A stretch of DNA of 64,000 nt, taken from assembly GCA_024742475.1 (NCBI GenBank), contig JANSYI010000002.1:434001-498000 (forward strand), in the 5' to 3' direction. Positions 18,151 to 30,665 of the stretch are shown here, piece after piece. The stretch's first letter is position 1; the number at the start of each line of letters is the position of its first letter. This DNA comes from a bacterium. GTDB taxonomy: Bacteria > Myxococcota_A > Polyangia > Nannocystales > Nannocystaceae. The notes beneath the pieces are model-generated. The model ran no database searches, was not told the DNA's origin, and saw nothing but the letters and a program-made list of their open reading frames with translations. The position numbers and the translations under genes are program-made.

Positions 18151-19041
18151 GTGGCGATCCTGCGCATCATGACGAGTGAGGTCGGCGCCGCCGAGCAGGT
18201 GGTCGTACTCGGCGCGACACCGGTGCGCCTGGGTCGCGCGGACGACAACGACGTCGTCCTGCTCGAGCAGGCGGCGTCTCGGCACCACGCGCGCGTCGAA
18301 CCCACAGACGACGGCGGCTACCAGATCGTCGACCTATCGAGCACCGCGGGCCTCACCGTGAACTCCGAAGCGATGGGGCACCGACGACTGTCCGACGGTG
18401 ACGAGATCCGCGTCGGCGCAACGACCGTCCGCTTCGTCGAGAACCCCGGCAGCGAGCCGACGCTCGTGCCCACGGACGCGTCGCCCTCGAGTCTCGCGAC
18501 CGAAGTTGGCGACGCGCCTGCGCCCACCGACGCGCCCCCGGGCCCCGAGGGTCTGGGCGACGCCGACACGATTCTGCCCGGCGACGCGCCCAGCTCCACG
18601 CCGACCGACGTCACCACGCCCGAGCACGACGTTCGCTCCACGGTGCATGCGCCCCATCAGCCGGCGCCGCCCCCCTCGCCCGCAGTCCTCCCGCCTCAGG
18701 GCACCATCCAGGCCCCGCATCAGCCGGCGTCTCCACCCCCGGCCGCCCAGAGCCCCGAACCCGCGGCCACCCCCCATGCCGAGAGCAGCCCTTCGTTCGT
18801 GCTCGGCGCTGGGCCGAGCTCACCGTCGGCCTACAGCCTCGAGGGGACCGCCGCGGCACCCGGGCGCTCGGGCGGCTACTCGCTCGAGGGCGCCGGACGC
18901 GACGACGGCTTCGCCATGGACACGGTGCCACCGACCGCCCTCGCCCAGAGCTCGGGCGGCGGCGCCTACGTGTTCATGGTCTTCCTTGGCGCGGCGGCGG
19001 CCTTCGGCATTCTCATCGCCGTGCAAGGCGTGCCCTGGTAG
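18151..19041 (+). CDS. FHA-domain protein with proline-rich linker and C-terminal membrane anchor
   Basis: 296-aa protein beginning at GTG 18151. Residues 5-95 form a forkhead-associated domain with the phosphopeptide-binding signature (LGRADDNDVVL, then SRHHARV and STAGLTVN). Residues 105-265 are a Pro/Ala/Ser-rich, repeat-like linker in which the phrase APHQPA recurs. Residues 270-292 form a single transmembrane helix (AYVFMVFLGAAAAFGILIA) at the very C-terminus, so the FHA domain faces the cytoplasm. It would read phospho-Thr marks laid down by Ser/Thr kinases, fitting the kinase-rich neighbourhood. It is divergent from the TPR lipoprotein gene. Confidence 0.88.
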   Translation: MAILRIMTSEVGAAEQVVVLGATPVRLGRADDNDVVLLEQAASRHHARVEPTDDGGYQIVDLSSTAGLTVNSEAMGHRRLSDGDEIRVGATTVRFVENPGSEPTLVPTDASPSSLATEVGDAPAPTDAPPGPEGLGDADTILPGDAPSSTPTDVTTPEHDVRSTVHAPHQPAPPPSPAVLPPQGTIQAPHQPASPPPAAQSPEPAATPHAESSPSFVLGAGPSSPSAYSLEGTAAAPGRSGGYSLEGAGRDDGFAMDTVPPTALAQSSGGGAYVFMVFLGAAAAFGILIAVQGVPW

Positions 19042-19065
19042 CCGCCCACGGCCCAAGGAGACGCT

Positions 19066-19800
<735 letters not shown>

Positions 19801-20022
19801 GGTCTTAGTCCTCAGGTGCCCCGTGGGGCTCGACCCCTCCAGTGACCGCCGCCGCCCTCGCCCGTCACGCGCACGCCGTTTTTTTCTCGTCGGTCACCAA
19901 ACACGAGCATTTTCGGCACCTTGCAGGCCGCGGACCCCCTCCTCGAACGCCGCCGTGACGGAAACGCTCGCGGCTGGCCATCGCATCGCATTCGTCCCGA
20001 ACGCATGCGATCCTGGGGGTGG

Positions 20023-20652
20023 ATGCGAGGAAGAAACGTTGTCCTCATGGTCGGCCTGCTGCTACCGGGGTGCCCCGAAGGCGATCCGGCGGACACGATC
20101 GGCACCGCGACCGACTCGGCGGGCGCCACGTCGAGCACCGGATCGTCGAGCAGCACCGCGACGACCGAGGCGCCCGAGCCCGAGCCCGAGACCGCCGGAT
20201 CCGCATGCGGCGATCCGCTCGCGGGCTCATGGGGCGACTGCATCAACGGCAACGCGCAGGCGTGTGGCAACGAGGAAGCGTCGTGCTTGGCCAACTCCAC
20301 GATGAACCCCGCGTGGGGCACCTGCATTCTCACCTGCGAGGACCGGTGTGACTGCTGGGCCGCGCCCGATGCAGGCTCGGCCGAGCCCGCGTGTGCACCC
20401 GTCTTGCCGGCGGGACAGACGGCGTGCGTGCTCGACTGCACGGACGGTCAAACGTGCCCCGACGGGATGGTCTGCGTCGCGCTGACCGGCGTGCAGAGCC
20501 TGTGCGCCTTCGAGAACGAAGACTTCGATCCCACCGGAGGGCCGGACCCCGATCCGAGCACGACCACGGGGGACGGGACGACCGACACGGACACCGACAC
20601 GGACACCGATACCGACGCCTCGACGACCAGCGGCACGACGACGGGCCGCTGA
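20023..20652 (+). CDS. Cys-rich lipoprotein with Thr/Asp repeats
   Basis: 209-aa predicted lipoprotein. ATG 20023 is preceded by a G-rich ribosome-binding sequence (GGGGGTGG) and gives a compact signal peptide ending in LLPGC; ATG 20005 is an in-frame alternative. After a Ser/Thr/Pro/Glu spacer comes a Cys-rich domain with 16 cysteines (from SACGDPLAG to LCAFENEDF). The protein ends in a TDTDTDTDTD tail rich in Thr, Ser and Gly. The Cys pattern is of a type common in myxobacterial secreted proteins and has no assigned function that I recognise. It converges with pckA downstream (27 bases). Confidence 0.75.
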   Translation: MRGRNVVLMVGLLLPGCPEGDPADTIGTATDSAGATSSTGSSSSTATTEAPEPEPETAGSACGDPLAGSWGDCINGNAQACGNEEASCLANSTMNPAWGTCILTCEDRCDCWAAPDAGSAEPACAPVLPAGQTACVLDCTDGQTCPDGMVCVALTGVQSLCAFENEDFDPTGGPDPDPSTTTGDGTTDTDTDTDTDTDASTTSGTTTGR

Positions 20653-20679
20653 TTCGGCCCGCCCTGCCCGCCCGCGCAG

Positions 20680-22263
<1,584 letters not shown>

Positions 22264-22380
22264 GGCGAGCCCGGAGCGTACACCGTGCCGCGCACGTCGG
22301 GCGTCCTCGCGACCGAACGGCAGCTCACGCCCAAATCAATGCCGCGTAGACCCCGCAGCCGGTCTACGGCGCGAAGATGC

Positions 22381-23562
22381 TCAGCGGAACAGCGTGTAGC
22401 CGACCGCGACGCCGCCGCCGACCGCCGCGACGAGCAGGAGGATCAGCACGGCGATGAAGCTCCGGGCCGGCTGCTTCTTTTCGAGCGCAGGGTGAGGCCC
22501 CGTCACGGGCCGCTGCACCGGATGAGACCCCGATGGTGTTGACTGCGCTTGCTGAAGCTGCGCGAGCGCTTCGGGCACGTCCATCGCCGGCTGGGTGAAC
22601 GCCAGCCGCACCCGCGCCTTTCCCATCGTGGGCTTGTGCGCGTCGATGTCGTCTTCTTCTTTGACCTCGAAACCGCCGGCGGAGCCCTCGGCCATCTGCG
22701 AGTCGACGTCGGCGACGACCATCGTGCGGCGAGGGTTCGCCGCACCGCGAGCGCCGAACTCGGCGAGCCCGTCCATCATCGACCCTCGAAACGACGCGAG
22801 CGTCTTGAAGCGGGCGTCGATGCGAGGGTTGAGGGCCTTGTCGAAGGCGTACTGCACGCCCGAGGGAAGCCCGCGCTCTCGCATCGCGCTGCTGCTCGAG
22901 CCGCACATCAGCACGGAGAGCACGGCCGCGAGCCCGTACACGTCGGTCCACGGTCCGATGAGGGTGGTGTCGGCCGAGCTCAACTCGGGCGCCGCAAAGC
23001 CGGGCACGGGCGCGCGCATGGGCATCGACCCGCCCTGCAGCTGGGGCCGCCACGCGCCCTCGACCATGCCGTCGATCTTCAGCGTCGCGCGGGGCCCGAA
23101 GTTGCCCTGTACGAAGAAGGCGCTCAGGTCGAAGTGGCCATGAACGACGCCCTTGCGATGCGCTGCGATGACCGCCTCGAGCACCGGCTCCATCCAGCCG
23201 AGCACGTGCTCGAGCGCAAACTTGCTCTTTCCGCTCGCGGCGACGGCTTCGGCGAGCGTCGGTCCGTCGAGCCACTCGGATGCCACGTACGCCAACGGGC
23301 CCGTCGGGCCATCATGCAGTCCGCCGTCACGAACCTGAACGACCGGCGCGAACTTGCTGCCGAGCTCCAAGACCGTGCGCCCCGCTTGCATGAACGCGCG
23401 ACGCTGCTGGTCGCCGGCGGTGACCGCCTCGAGGCGCACGGGCAGACCGAACGCTTGATGCTCGGCGCGGTAGATCACACGCGGGCCGTAGGCGCCCAGA
23501 CACTCGCCCACGGCGTAGCGTCCGCCGACAGCCGTGCCGACGAGGCGCAAGGGGTCTTGCAT
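22381..23562 (-). CDS. membrane-anchored Ser/Thr pseudokinase
   Basis: 393-aa protein with a protein-kinase fold lacking every key catalytic residue. The ATP lysine of VAIK is Glu45 (VRLE), the catalytic loop is HGHFDLSA (Asp replaced by His143, Lys by Asp145, Asn by Ala148) and the DFG motif is DGM (164-166). Alignment landmarks that remain are YVASEWLDGPTL (hinge), WTDVYGLAAVLSVL (helix F) and the N-terminal GRYAVGECLG. A variable linker follows, then a C-terminal transmembrane helix (about 368-391). It is probably a regulatory scaffold. The gene overlaps the stop of the upstream gene by one base (TGATG), so the two are translationally coupled. Confidence 0.88.
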   Translation of the reverse strand: MQDPLRLVGTAVGGRYAVGECLGAYGPRVIYRAEHQAFGLPVRLEAVTAGDQQRRAFMQAGRTVLELGSKFAPVVQVRDGGLHDGPTGPLAYVASEWLDGPTLAEAVAASGKSKFALEHVLGWMEPVLEAVIAAHRKGVVHGHFDLSAFFVQGNFGPRATLKIDGMVEGAWRPQLQGGSMPMRAPVPGFAAPELSSADTTLIGPWTDVYGLAAVLSVLMCGSSSSAMRERGLPSGVQYAFDKALNPRIDARFKTLASFRGSMMDGLAEFGARGAANPRRTMVVADVDSQMAEGSAGGFEVKEEDDIDAHKPTMGKARVRLAFTQPAMDVPEALAQLQQAQSTPSGSHPVQRPVTGPHPALEKKQPARSFIAVLILLLVAAVGGGVAVGYTLFR

Positions 23563-24392
23563 CAGAGTTCGCCCGCGTTCCCGCCCTCGGGCAAGGTGCG
23601 CAGCGACTGAGCGAGCTGCGCCTCGAGCAGGCCCGAGAGCTTCGCGCGCTCTCCCTCGAGGCGGTCGGGGTCTTCATCAGAGTCGGCGAGCGCGTCGTAC
23701 TCCCAACGCATGCGCTCGATTTTCACCGCGCTCGGCGGCAGGTACGACAGCAGCGGCCAGACGTAGCGCTCGAGCGCGTGCTCGGGTCCATCGGACAGAC
23801 GCCAGCGGTTGCCGAGCAGGAAGCGGTCCGATCCTTCGATTGCGGCGGAGAGGCCGATGCCGACCCGCTCGATCACCTTGCCTCGGGCCTCGAGCAGGCG
23901 CGGTTGAACGCCAAACGCACCGAGCCGCTCGAGGCGGTCCTTGGCGGGATAGCGCTCGTCGCCTCGACGGAACGCGAGCCACGACATGAACTCGTGACTG
24001 TGTCGCCACACGAGGCGCTGCGCTTCGATCTCGGCGACCATCGTGGCGATGCGGCTGCCGTGACGCTTGCCCATCTCCTGGCTGACCTCGCTCATCTGCT
24101 CCCGCAGCTCGCGGTCGAAGCGGGACAGCGACGCACCGGAGTTGTGCTCGTCGAGCACCGACAGACACATGGCGACGGCGAGGCCGGTGTGACCGGCGAG
24201 CTGGCTGGTCGTCTGCACGAGCTGCTCGTACAGACCGGGCATCACCAGCGCGGCGCGCTGCTCGTCCATCCGGGCGACTTGCTCGAGAGCCTCCCGCTTC
24301 ATGTTCGTGAGAGACAGCCGCAGCTCGTGGACCTCGGCGTCGAGGTCTGGGGTGCGGACGTGAGCGAGAAACGTCTCTCGCGCGGAGGACAT
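23562..24392 (-). CDS. conserved-looking helical protein coupled to the pseudokinase
   Basis: 276-aa predicted soluble protein that I do not recognise. It is mostly alpha-helical, with a charged N-terminal coiled-coil-like stretch (about 15-60, SLTNMKREALEQVARMDEQRA) and a C-terminal half containing FLLGNRWRLSDGPEHALERY. That segment superficially resembles the C-terminal helix entry of glutathione S-transferases, but the thioredoxin-like N-terminal half of a GST is absent. No signal peptide or membrane segment is seen. Its stop codon overlaps the start of the pseudokinase gene (TGATG), which points to a stoichiometric partner or client. It is divergent from the VIT/VWA gene. Confidence 0.72.
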   Translation of the reverse strand: MSSARETFLAHVRTPDLDAEVHELRLSLTNMKREALEQVARMDEQRAALVMPGLYEQLVQTTSQLAGHTGLAVAMCLSVLDEHNSGASLSRFDRELREQMSEVSQEMGKRHGSRIATMVAEIEAQRLVWRHSHEFMSWLAFRRGDERYPAKDRLERLGAFGVQPRLLEARGKVIERVGIGLSAAIEGSDRFLLGNRWRLSDGPEHALERYVWPLLSYLPPSAVKIERMRWEYDALADSDEDPDRLEGERAKLSGLLEAQLAQSLRTLPEGGNAGEL

Positions 24393-24528
24393 GCGCGTGC
24401 GAGATTATTGCGGTTTGGGGTGCCTTGTCATCGCTGAACACCTGCGCGAACCTCGCTAACGAGCCCTTTCCTCGATTTTTGCAGACCCGTTGTCTGTAGA
24501 CATGCGTTGGGGACCGCTCGGAGTCTCG

Positions 24529-27500
24529 ATGCGTGGTGCTGGCTGGAACGTTCTCCCCCTGATCGCAGGAACAGTGCTCGGCCTCTCGGGCTGCCCAGGG
24601 GGCGAAGAGACCCCATCGGAGGCGGCCGCCGAGGCCGAGGCGAACGCGAACGCGGGGGGCTCGGGCGCGAAGGTCACGTCGATCTCCGGGCCGGGCGGGA
24701 TCACCTCCCCCGACCTCGCGGCTGGAACGTTCGTGGGTGCCGGCGGCCACTTCGACGCGGGCGCCTCCCTTCGAACCGCCAAAGGCACGCTGGCCGAGCT
24801 CGAGCTCGACGCCGGCGGCCACCTCTACGTCAACGAAGACACCCGGCTGAGCCTGCCCGGCGGAGATCACCCCGACGCCGTCGCGCTCGATCGGGGCGAG
24901 GTCGTGGCCACCACCACCGCGCAGAAGGGGCCCGTCATCGTGCGCAGCGGTGCCGACGCGATCACGCTCGAAACCGGCGAGGTCCAGGTTCGGGCCGAAG
25001 GCGACACGCACCGGTTTGCGGTCGTGCACGGGCGCGCGAGCCTGGCTTCGGGCGATCGCACCGTCGAGTTGTCGGCCGGCGACACCATCGAGACGCCACT
25101 TCCCGAGCTCGCGCAGGCCGAGCCGCCCAAGCCGACCCGCAGCCTCACCCCGCTCACCGACACCGGATGGGCGCGCACGTTCGATGCGGCGGCAGCGATG
25201 GCAGACTCGGTGCCACGGGGTGTCGGCAGCCTCACCGCTCGCCGCCCGGGCACCAAGAACGAGCGGCAGGCCCTCCGGCTCACCGACCAACGCGTCACCG
25301 TGAACATCTCGGGTCGAGTCGCCCACACCGAGGTCGAGCAGTCGTTCTTCAACGACAAGGCCGCCGTACTCGAGGGCATCTATCGGTTTCCGATCCCCGA
25401 GGACGGGTCGATCTCGGGGCTGTCCTTGCTGGTGGGCAACACCTGGATGGATGGCGAGATCGTCGAGAAGCAGCGCGCGCGTCGCATCTTTCAGCAGATC
25501 GTCGACGCCACCGTGCCTCGCGACCCTGCGCTCCTCGAATGGGAGCGCGGCAACGTGTTCAAGCTGCGCATCTTCCCCATCCCCGGCCGCGGGCAGCGAA
25601 AGGTGAAGCTCTCGTACACCCAGGTCTTGCCCGTCGTCGGCGGCAAGCTGCGCTATCGCTACCCCCTGGGCGGCACGGGAGCCACGGGCACCCCGATCGA
25701 CAACTTCGCCTTCACCGTGCGACTCGACGGCTCGGAGATCCCCGCGGAGGCCCTGGACGAGGTCACCACACCGATGCTCGCGCTCGAGCGCCGCGACGAC
25801 GGCGACATCATCGAGCTGCACACCGAACGCGAAGCGTTCTTGCCGACCTACGATCTCGGCCTCGACGTGCCTGTCCCACGAAAGGAGGAGCCCGTGCACG
25901 CGCGGACGTTCCTCGACAAGGACGGCCAGGCGTACTTCATGGTGGCGATGGAGCCGCAGTTCGAGATGGGCGTCGACGAGCGGCCGGTGCACTACGCGTT
26001 CGTGCTCGACCGCAGCCACAGCACCTCGCCCGAGCTGTGGACGACCGCCCGCGGGGTGGTCGACGCGATGACCGAGCTGATGGACGAGGACGATCGGTTC
26101 ACCGTGTTGGCGTGCGACAGCGCGTGCGACGAGCACCAAGACGGCCTGCAGGCCCCCACCGGCGACGCCGTCGCTCGGGCCCAGCAGTTCCTCGACGGCC
26201 AAGACCTCGCGGGCGCCAGCGACCTGGCAGGTTCGTTGCAGCAAGCATCCGACGCCCTCGACGGCTCCGGCGCGTCCGCCCGGCACGTGGTCGTCTACCT
26301 CGGCGATGGCGTGCCTACCTCCGGTGAGATGGCGCCCGATGGCATCGCCGATCTCCTCCGCGAACCGCTGGCCGACACTCGCGTCCTCGCCGTCGCCCTG
26401 GGTTCTCGCAGTGACCTCACCGCGCTTCAGACCGTGGTCGACGTCACCGGTGGGGATCTGGTCGCCGCCGACGCCCGCGATGACCTTCGGTCCATGGTCC
26501 GCGAGCTGCGGCTGCGCGCCGAGGTGCCCGCCCTGCGCAACGCCTCGCTCGAGCTCCCCGAGGGCATGGTCATGGCGCGGATGAACAACGTCTCGGCGAT
26601 TCGACCCGGCGACACGGTGGTCGTCACGGGCAAGCTCCATCATCGCGTCTCGGGCGACGTGGTGCTGCGAGGCACGGGCCCGGGCGGTCCGGTGTCGGCC
26701 CGCTTTGCCGTGGAACTCTCGGCCACCGCGGGCGGCAGCAGCCCGGTCGACGCCCACCTGCCTCGGACCTGGGCGAAGATGCAGATCCAGCACCTCACCA
26801 AGACGGAGGGGTTCCGGGCCAAGGACGACATCATCGCGCTCTCGAAGGACTACACGGTCTTGTCGCGTCACACCGCCCTGCTCGTGCTCGAGAACGACGC
26901 GATGTTCCGCGAGTTCAACGTCGTGCGCTCGGCGAAGAACACCTCGAAGTGGAAGGGCGACCTCGATCCGTCGCCAGGGGTCGGCGATGAGTCCAAAGCA
27001 GCCGGTGAACCCCTGGGGCAAGGACGCATCGGAGGACTGAACGCGCAGTCGTCAGCGGAGAGCAGCTCGAACGCTCCTGCCGCAGCAGCGAACTCGAAGC
27101 TGCTCGAGCGCAAGGAGGAGGAGCCGACCCCCGACACCGCCACGAGCGAGGTCGTGGGCGGCTTGGAGGGCAAGCGCAAGGCGGGGTCCACCAAGGACAA
27201 CCGCGACCCGTTCGACGCGGAGTTCTCCGACGACGAGGACGCCGACGCCGACGAGTCCTCGGCCTCCCCGGAGCCGGAGGTCGAAGAAGACCTCATCGAC
27301 GGCCTGCTTGGACCGGGCGCCGGCGGTGGCGGCAGCAGCCCTCCCGAAGACCGAGGAACCGGCGGCGCCTCTGGGCGCGCGAGCGCTCCCCCTCGCTCCA
27401 CGCCCGCGCCTTCGAGACCCAAGCCCGACCCTCGGCCGATGGAGAAGTCGAAGAAACCCAAGAAGAAGGGGAGCACGAGTGGCGGCGGCTGGTCGGAGCC

Positions 27501-28485
27501 CTTCGGAGGCGATGGCGCGTCCGGTCCGTCGCCGTGGGATCGGGACCAGCACTCCCGCAAGCGCCGACGGCACTGGCGTCCGCGACCCAAGCTCGCCATC
27601 CGCCAGTTCCCCTCCCCCCGAGCGCGCGACGCGGGCAGGGTGCAGGCACTCGCGGCGACGGTGGACGCCGATCCCACCGATCGCAAGCACCACAGCCGGC
27701 TCGTTCGCACCGCCATGGCGGTCGATCATCCCGAAGCCGTCGCGTTTGCGCGCGCCTGGGCCAACGTCGACCCCGACCACGCCGGCGCGCTCGAAGCCCT
27801 CGCCGACGCCCTGGCCCGCGATGGAGATCCGATCGCCTTGCGAGCATACGAGAGCGTGGTCGAAGTCCGGCCGTTCTCCTCCAAGGAGCACGCCTCGCTC
27901 GCGCATGCCTACGAGAACGAGGGAGACTTCGCGCGAGCCTGCTCCCACCGCCGCGCGTTGGTCAGCATCAAGCCCACCGTCGCGCACCAGGGGGGCCTCG
28001 TGGCGTGCTTGCAACGCGCCGGTCGGGTGACCGAGGCCGCATCGACCCGCGACGCCTTCATCAAGGGGGCGGTCATCACTCGCGGGTCACTCGCGTCGTT
28101 CGAGAAGAAGCTCGACGAGGCAATTCGCGGCGCGGCGGCGACGACACGACGCCGCGGTCAGCTGCGGGCCACCCTCACCTGGGTCGGCGCCGAGGAGCTC
28201 GACATCGCGGTGGTCGACCGCAACGGCCGCCGAATCTCGGTGCTGCACGATCGTGGCTCCGCCGTCGCGCGGGAATCCCGAGGTCGAGAAGAGCTCGACC
28301 TCACGCGGGTGCGCGGCTCGGTGTTCGTCGAAGTCTCACGCCGCAGGTCCGAGGGCAACACGAGCGCGTCGGCACCGCTGGGGGCGACGCTCGAGTTGGT
28401 GACGCCGCACGGCCGCAAGACGATCCCCGTGTCGGTGCCCCAGGGCAGCACACGCGTGGCGAAGGTGTTCTGGACCCGCGGCTGA
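24529..28485 (+). CDS. giant mosaic lipoprotein: FecR-like, VIT, VWA, TPR-like and C-terminal beta domain
   Basis: 1318-aa predicted lipoprotein. ATG 24529 is chosen because GGAG sits five bases upstream; ATG 24502 and TTG 24490 are in-frame alternatives. The signal peptide ends in the lipobox LGLSGC. Domain order: FecR-like barrel (about 50-190), VIT domain (250-370, VEQSFFNDKAAVLEGIYRFP), VWA domain (488-680) with an intact MIDAS motif DRSHS (Asp494, Ser496, Ser498), a disordered charged region (790-1010), TPR-like helices (1030-1190), and a beta domain resembling DUF2135 (LRATLTWVGAEELDIAVV). VIT-VWA proteins act in metal-dependent adhesion or complex assembly. The combination here is unusual. 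It is followed 54 bases later by prfC. Confidence 0.87.
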   Translation: MRGAGWNVLPLIAGTVLGLSGCPGGEETPSEAAAEAEANANAGGSGAKVTSISGPGGITSPDLAAGTFVGAGGHFDAGASLRTAKGTLAELELDAGGHLYVNEDTRLSLPGGDHPDAVALDRGEVVATTTAQKGPVIVRSGADAITLETGEVQVRAEGDTHRFAVVHGRASLASGDRTVELSAGDTIETPLPELAQAEPPKPTRSLTPLTDTGWARTFDAAAAMADSVPRGVGSLTARRPGTKNERQALRLTDQRVTVNISGRVAHTEVEQSFFNDKAAVLEGIYRFPIPEDGSISGLSLLVGNTWMDGEIVEKQRARRIFQQIVDATVPRDPALLEWERGNVFKLRIFPIPGRGQRKVKLSYTQVLPVVGGKLRYRYPLGGTGATGTPIDNFAFTVRLDGSEIPAEALDEVTTPMLALERRDDGDIIELHTEREAFLPTYDLGLDVPVPRKEEPVHARTFLDKDGQAYFMVAMEPQFEMGVDERPVHYAFVLDRSHSTSPELWTTARGVVDAMTELMDEDDRFTVLACDSACDEHQDGLQAPTGDAVARAQQFLDGQDLAGASDLAGSLQQASDALDGSGASARHVVVYLGDGVPTSGEMAPDGIADLLREPLADTRVLAVALGSRSDLTALQTVVDVTGGDLVAADARDDLRSMVRELRLRAEVPALRNASLELPEGMVMARMNNVSAIRPGDTVVVTGKLHHRVSGDVVLRGTGPGGPVSARFAVELSATAGGSSPVDAHLPRTWAKMQIQHLTKTEGFRAKDDIIALSKDYTVLSRHTALLVLENDAMFREFNVVRSAKNTSKWKGDLDPSPGVGDESKAAGEPLGQGRIGGLNAQSSAESSSNAPAAAANSKLLERKEEEPTPDTATSEVVGGLEGKRKAGSTKDNRDPFDAEFSDDEDADADESSASPEPEVEEDLIDGLLGPGAGGGGSSPPEDRGTGGASGRASAPPRSTPAPSRPKPDPRPMEKSKKPKKKGSTSGGGWSEPFGGDGASGPSPWDRDQHSRKRRRHWRPRPKLAIRQFPSPRARDAGRVQALAATVDADPTDRKHHSRLVRTAMAVDHPEAVAFARAWANVDPDHAGALEALADALARDGDPIALRAYESVVEVRPFSSKEHASLAHAYENEGDFARACSHRRALVSIKPTVAHQGGLVACLQRAGRVTEAASTRDAFIKGAVITRGSLASFEKKLDEAIRGAAATTRRRGQLRATLTWVGAEELDIAVVDRNGRRISVLHDRGSAVARESRGREELDLTRVRGSVFVEVSRRRSEGNTSASAPLGATLELVTPHGRKTIPVSVPQGSTRVAKVFWTRG

Positions 28486-28539
28486 GGGGCGCTGGGCCAC
28501 GGGCCACGGGCGCGGACACGAAGTGCTACAAACTGCGGC

Positions 28540-30246
<1,707 letters not shown>

Positions 30247-30370
30247 CAAGCGCGCCAAGCGCCTGCCTCGCGGGCGCAACGACGCGTTCTCGCCAAACCG
30301 CCGAATTCGGGCTCTGATAGAAGATCAGGAGATCGTGCGGCGATCGCACGTGCGTCTAGCCCGGGTGTGT

Positions 30371-30397
30371 GTCACACACGCGTGACATGAGCGTCAC
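30371..30397 (+). promoter_or_regulatory. Pho-box-like triad of 11-bp repeats over the start codon
   Basis: Three pentamers lie exactly 11 bases apart: GTCAC at 30371, GTGAC at 30382 and GTCAC at 30393, that is at -16, -5 and +6 relative to ATG 30387. Written as 7+4 units it is GTGTCAC-ACAC-GCGTGAC-ATGA-GCGTCAC, the geometry of PhoB/PhoP (OmpR-family) direct-repeat sites. Overlapping it is a perfect 7-1-7 palindrome (GTGTGTG-T-CACACAC, 30365-30379). The same triad occurs at identical positions before the paralogue at 31972. The binding protein is inferred. Overlap with the start codon would fit repression, or a role for a different promoter. Confidence 0.5.
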
Positions 30398-30665
30398 ACG
30401 ACAAGAGAGAGCAGGGCGGCGCCTCGCAGCGTGCCTGGGTCTGCTCGGCGCGACGCTGGTCTGGCTCGTGTGCCCACAGCCCCTCGAACGCGACGAGGCG
30501 GTCGAGCACGCGACGGCCCACCTCTGTGGGCCGGTCCGGTCCACTTCGCTGAGCCTCGACGGACGCCAGTGGACGGTGTGCACCGACGACACCTGCGCCC
30601 TGCTCGACGGCCATAGCGGCGCCCTCATCCAGCTCGACCGCGCGTGCCCAACCCGGCAGCCATAG
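30387..30665 (+). CDS. small exported PepSY-like protein, paralogue A
   Basis: 92-aa protein with a basic n-region (RAGRR), a hydrophobic segment (AACLGLLGATLVWLV) that would be a signal peptide or membrane anchor, and a small C-terminal domain. That domain (EAVEHATAHL, then SLSLDGRQWTVC and LLDGHSGALIQL) resembles half of a PepSY domain. It is clearly paralogous to the 90-aa protein at 31972-32244: shared features are MSVT, GRR, GLLGA, LS-DG-WTV and a C-terminal VD/LD-x-x-x-G. GTG 30369 is an in-frame upstream alternative. The 3' end overlaps the porin start by 22 bases, indicating co-translation. Five cysteines are present here and none in the paralogue. Confidence 0.72.
   Translation: MSVTRQERAGRRLAACLGLLGATLVWLVCPQPLERDEAVEHATAHLCGPVRSTSLSLDGRQWTVCTDDTCALLDGHSGALIQLDRACPTRQP

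Noticed and set aside
19875..19895. T-run as an intrinsic terminator
   Set aside because: The seven-T stretch lies between two divergent gene starts and has no convincing GC stem before it; a promoter-region feature is more likely.
23562..24392. Glutathione S-transferase assignment
   Set aside because: Only a short C-terminal segment resembles GST; the thioredoxin-like N-terminal half and its catalytic residue are missing.
23677..27021. Very long minus-strand open frame opposite the VIT-VWA gene
   Set aside because: Composition is typical of antisense shadows in GC-rich DNA (Arg/Gly/Val/His/Asp-rich, no domain), while the plus strand encodes recognisable FecR, VIT and VWA domains with a ribosome-binding site.
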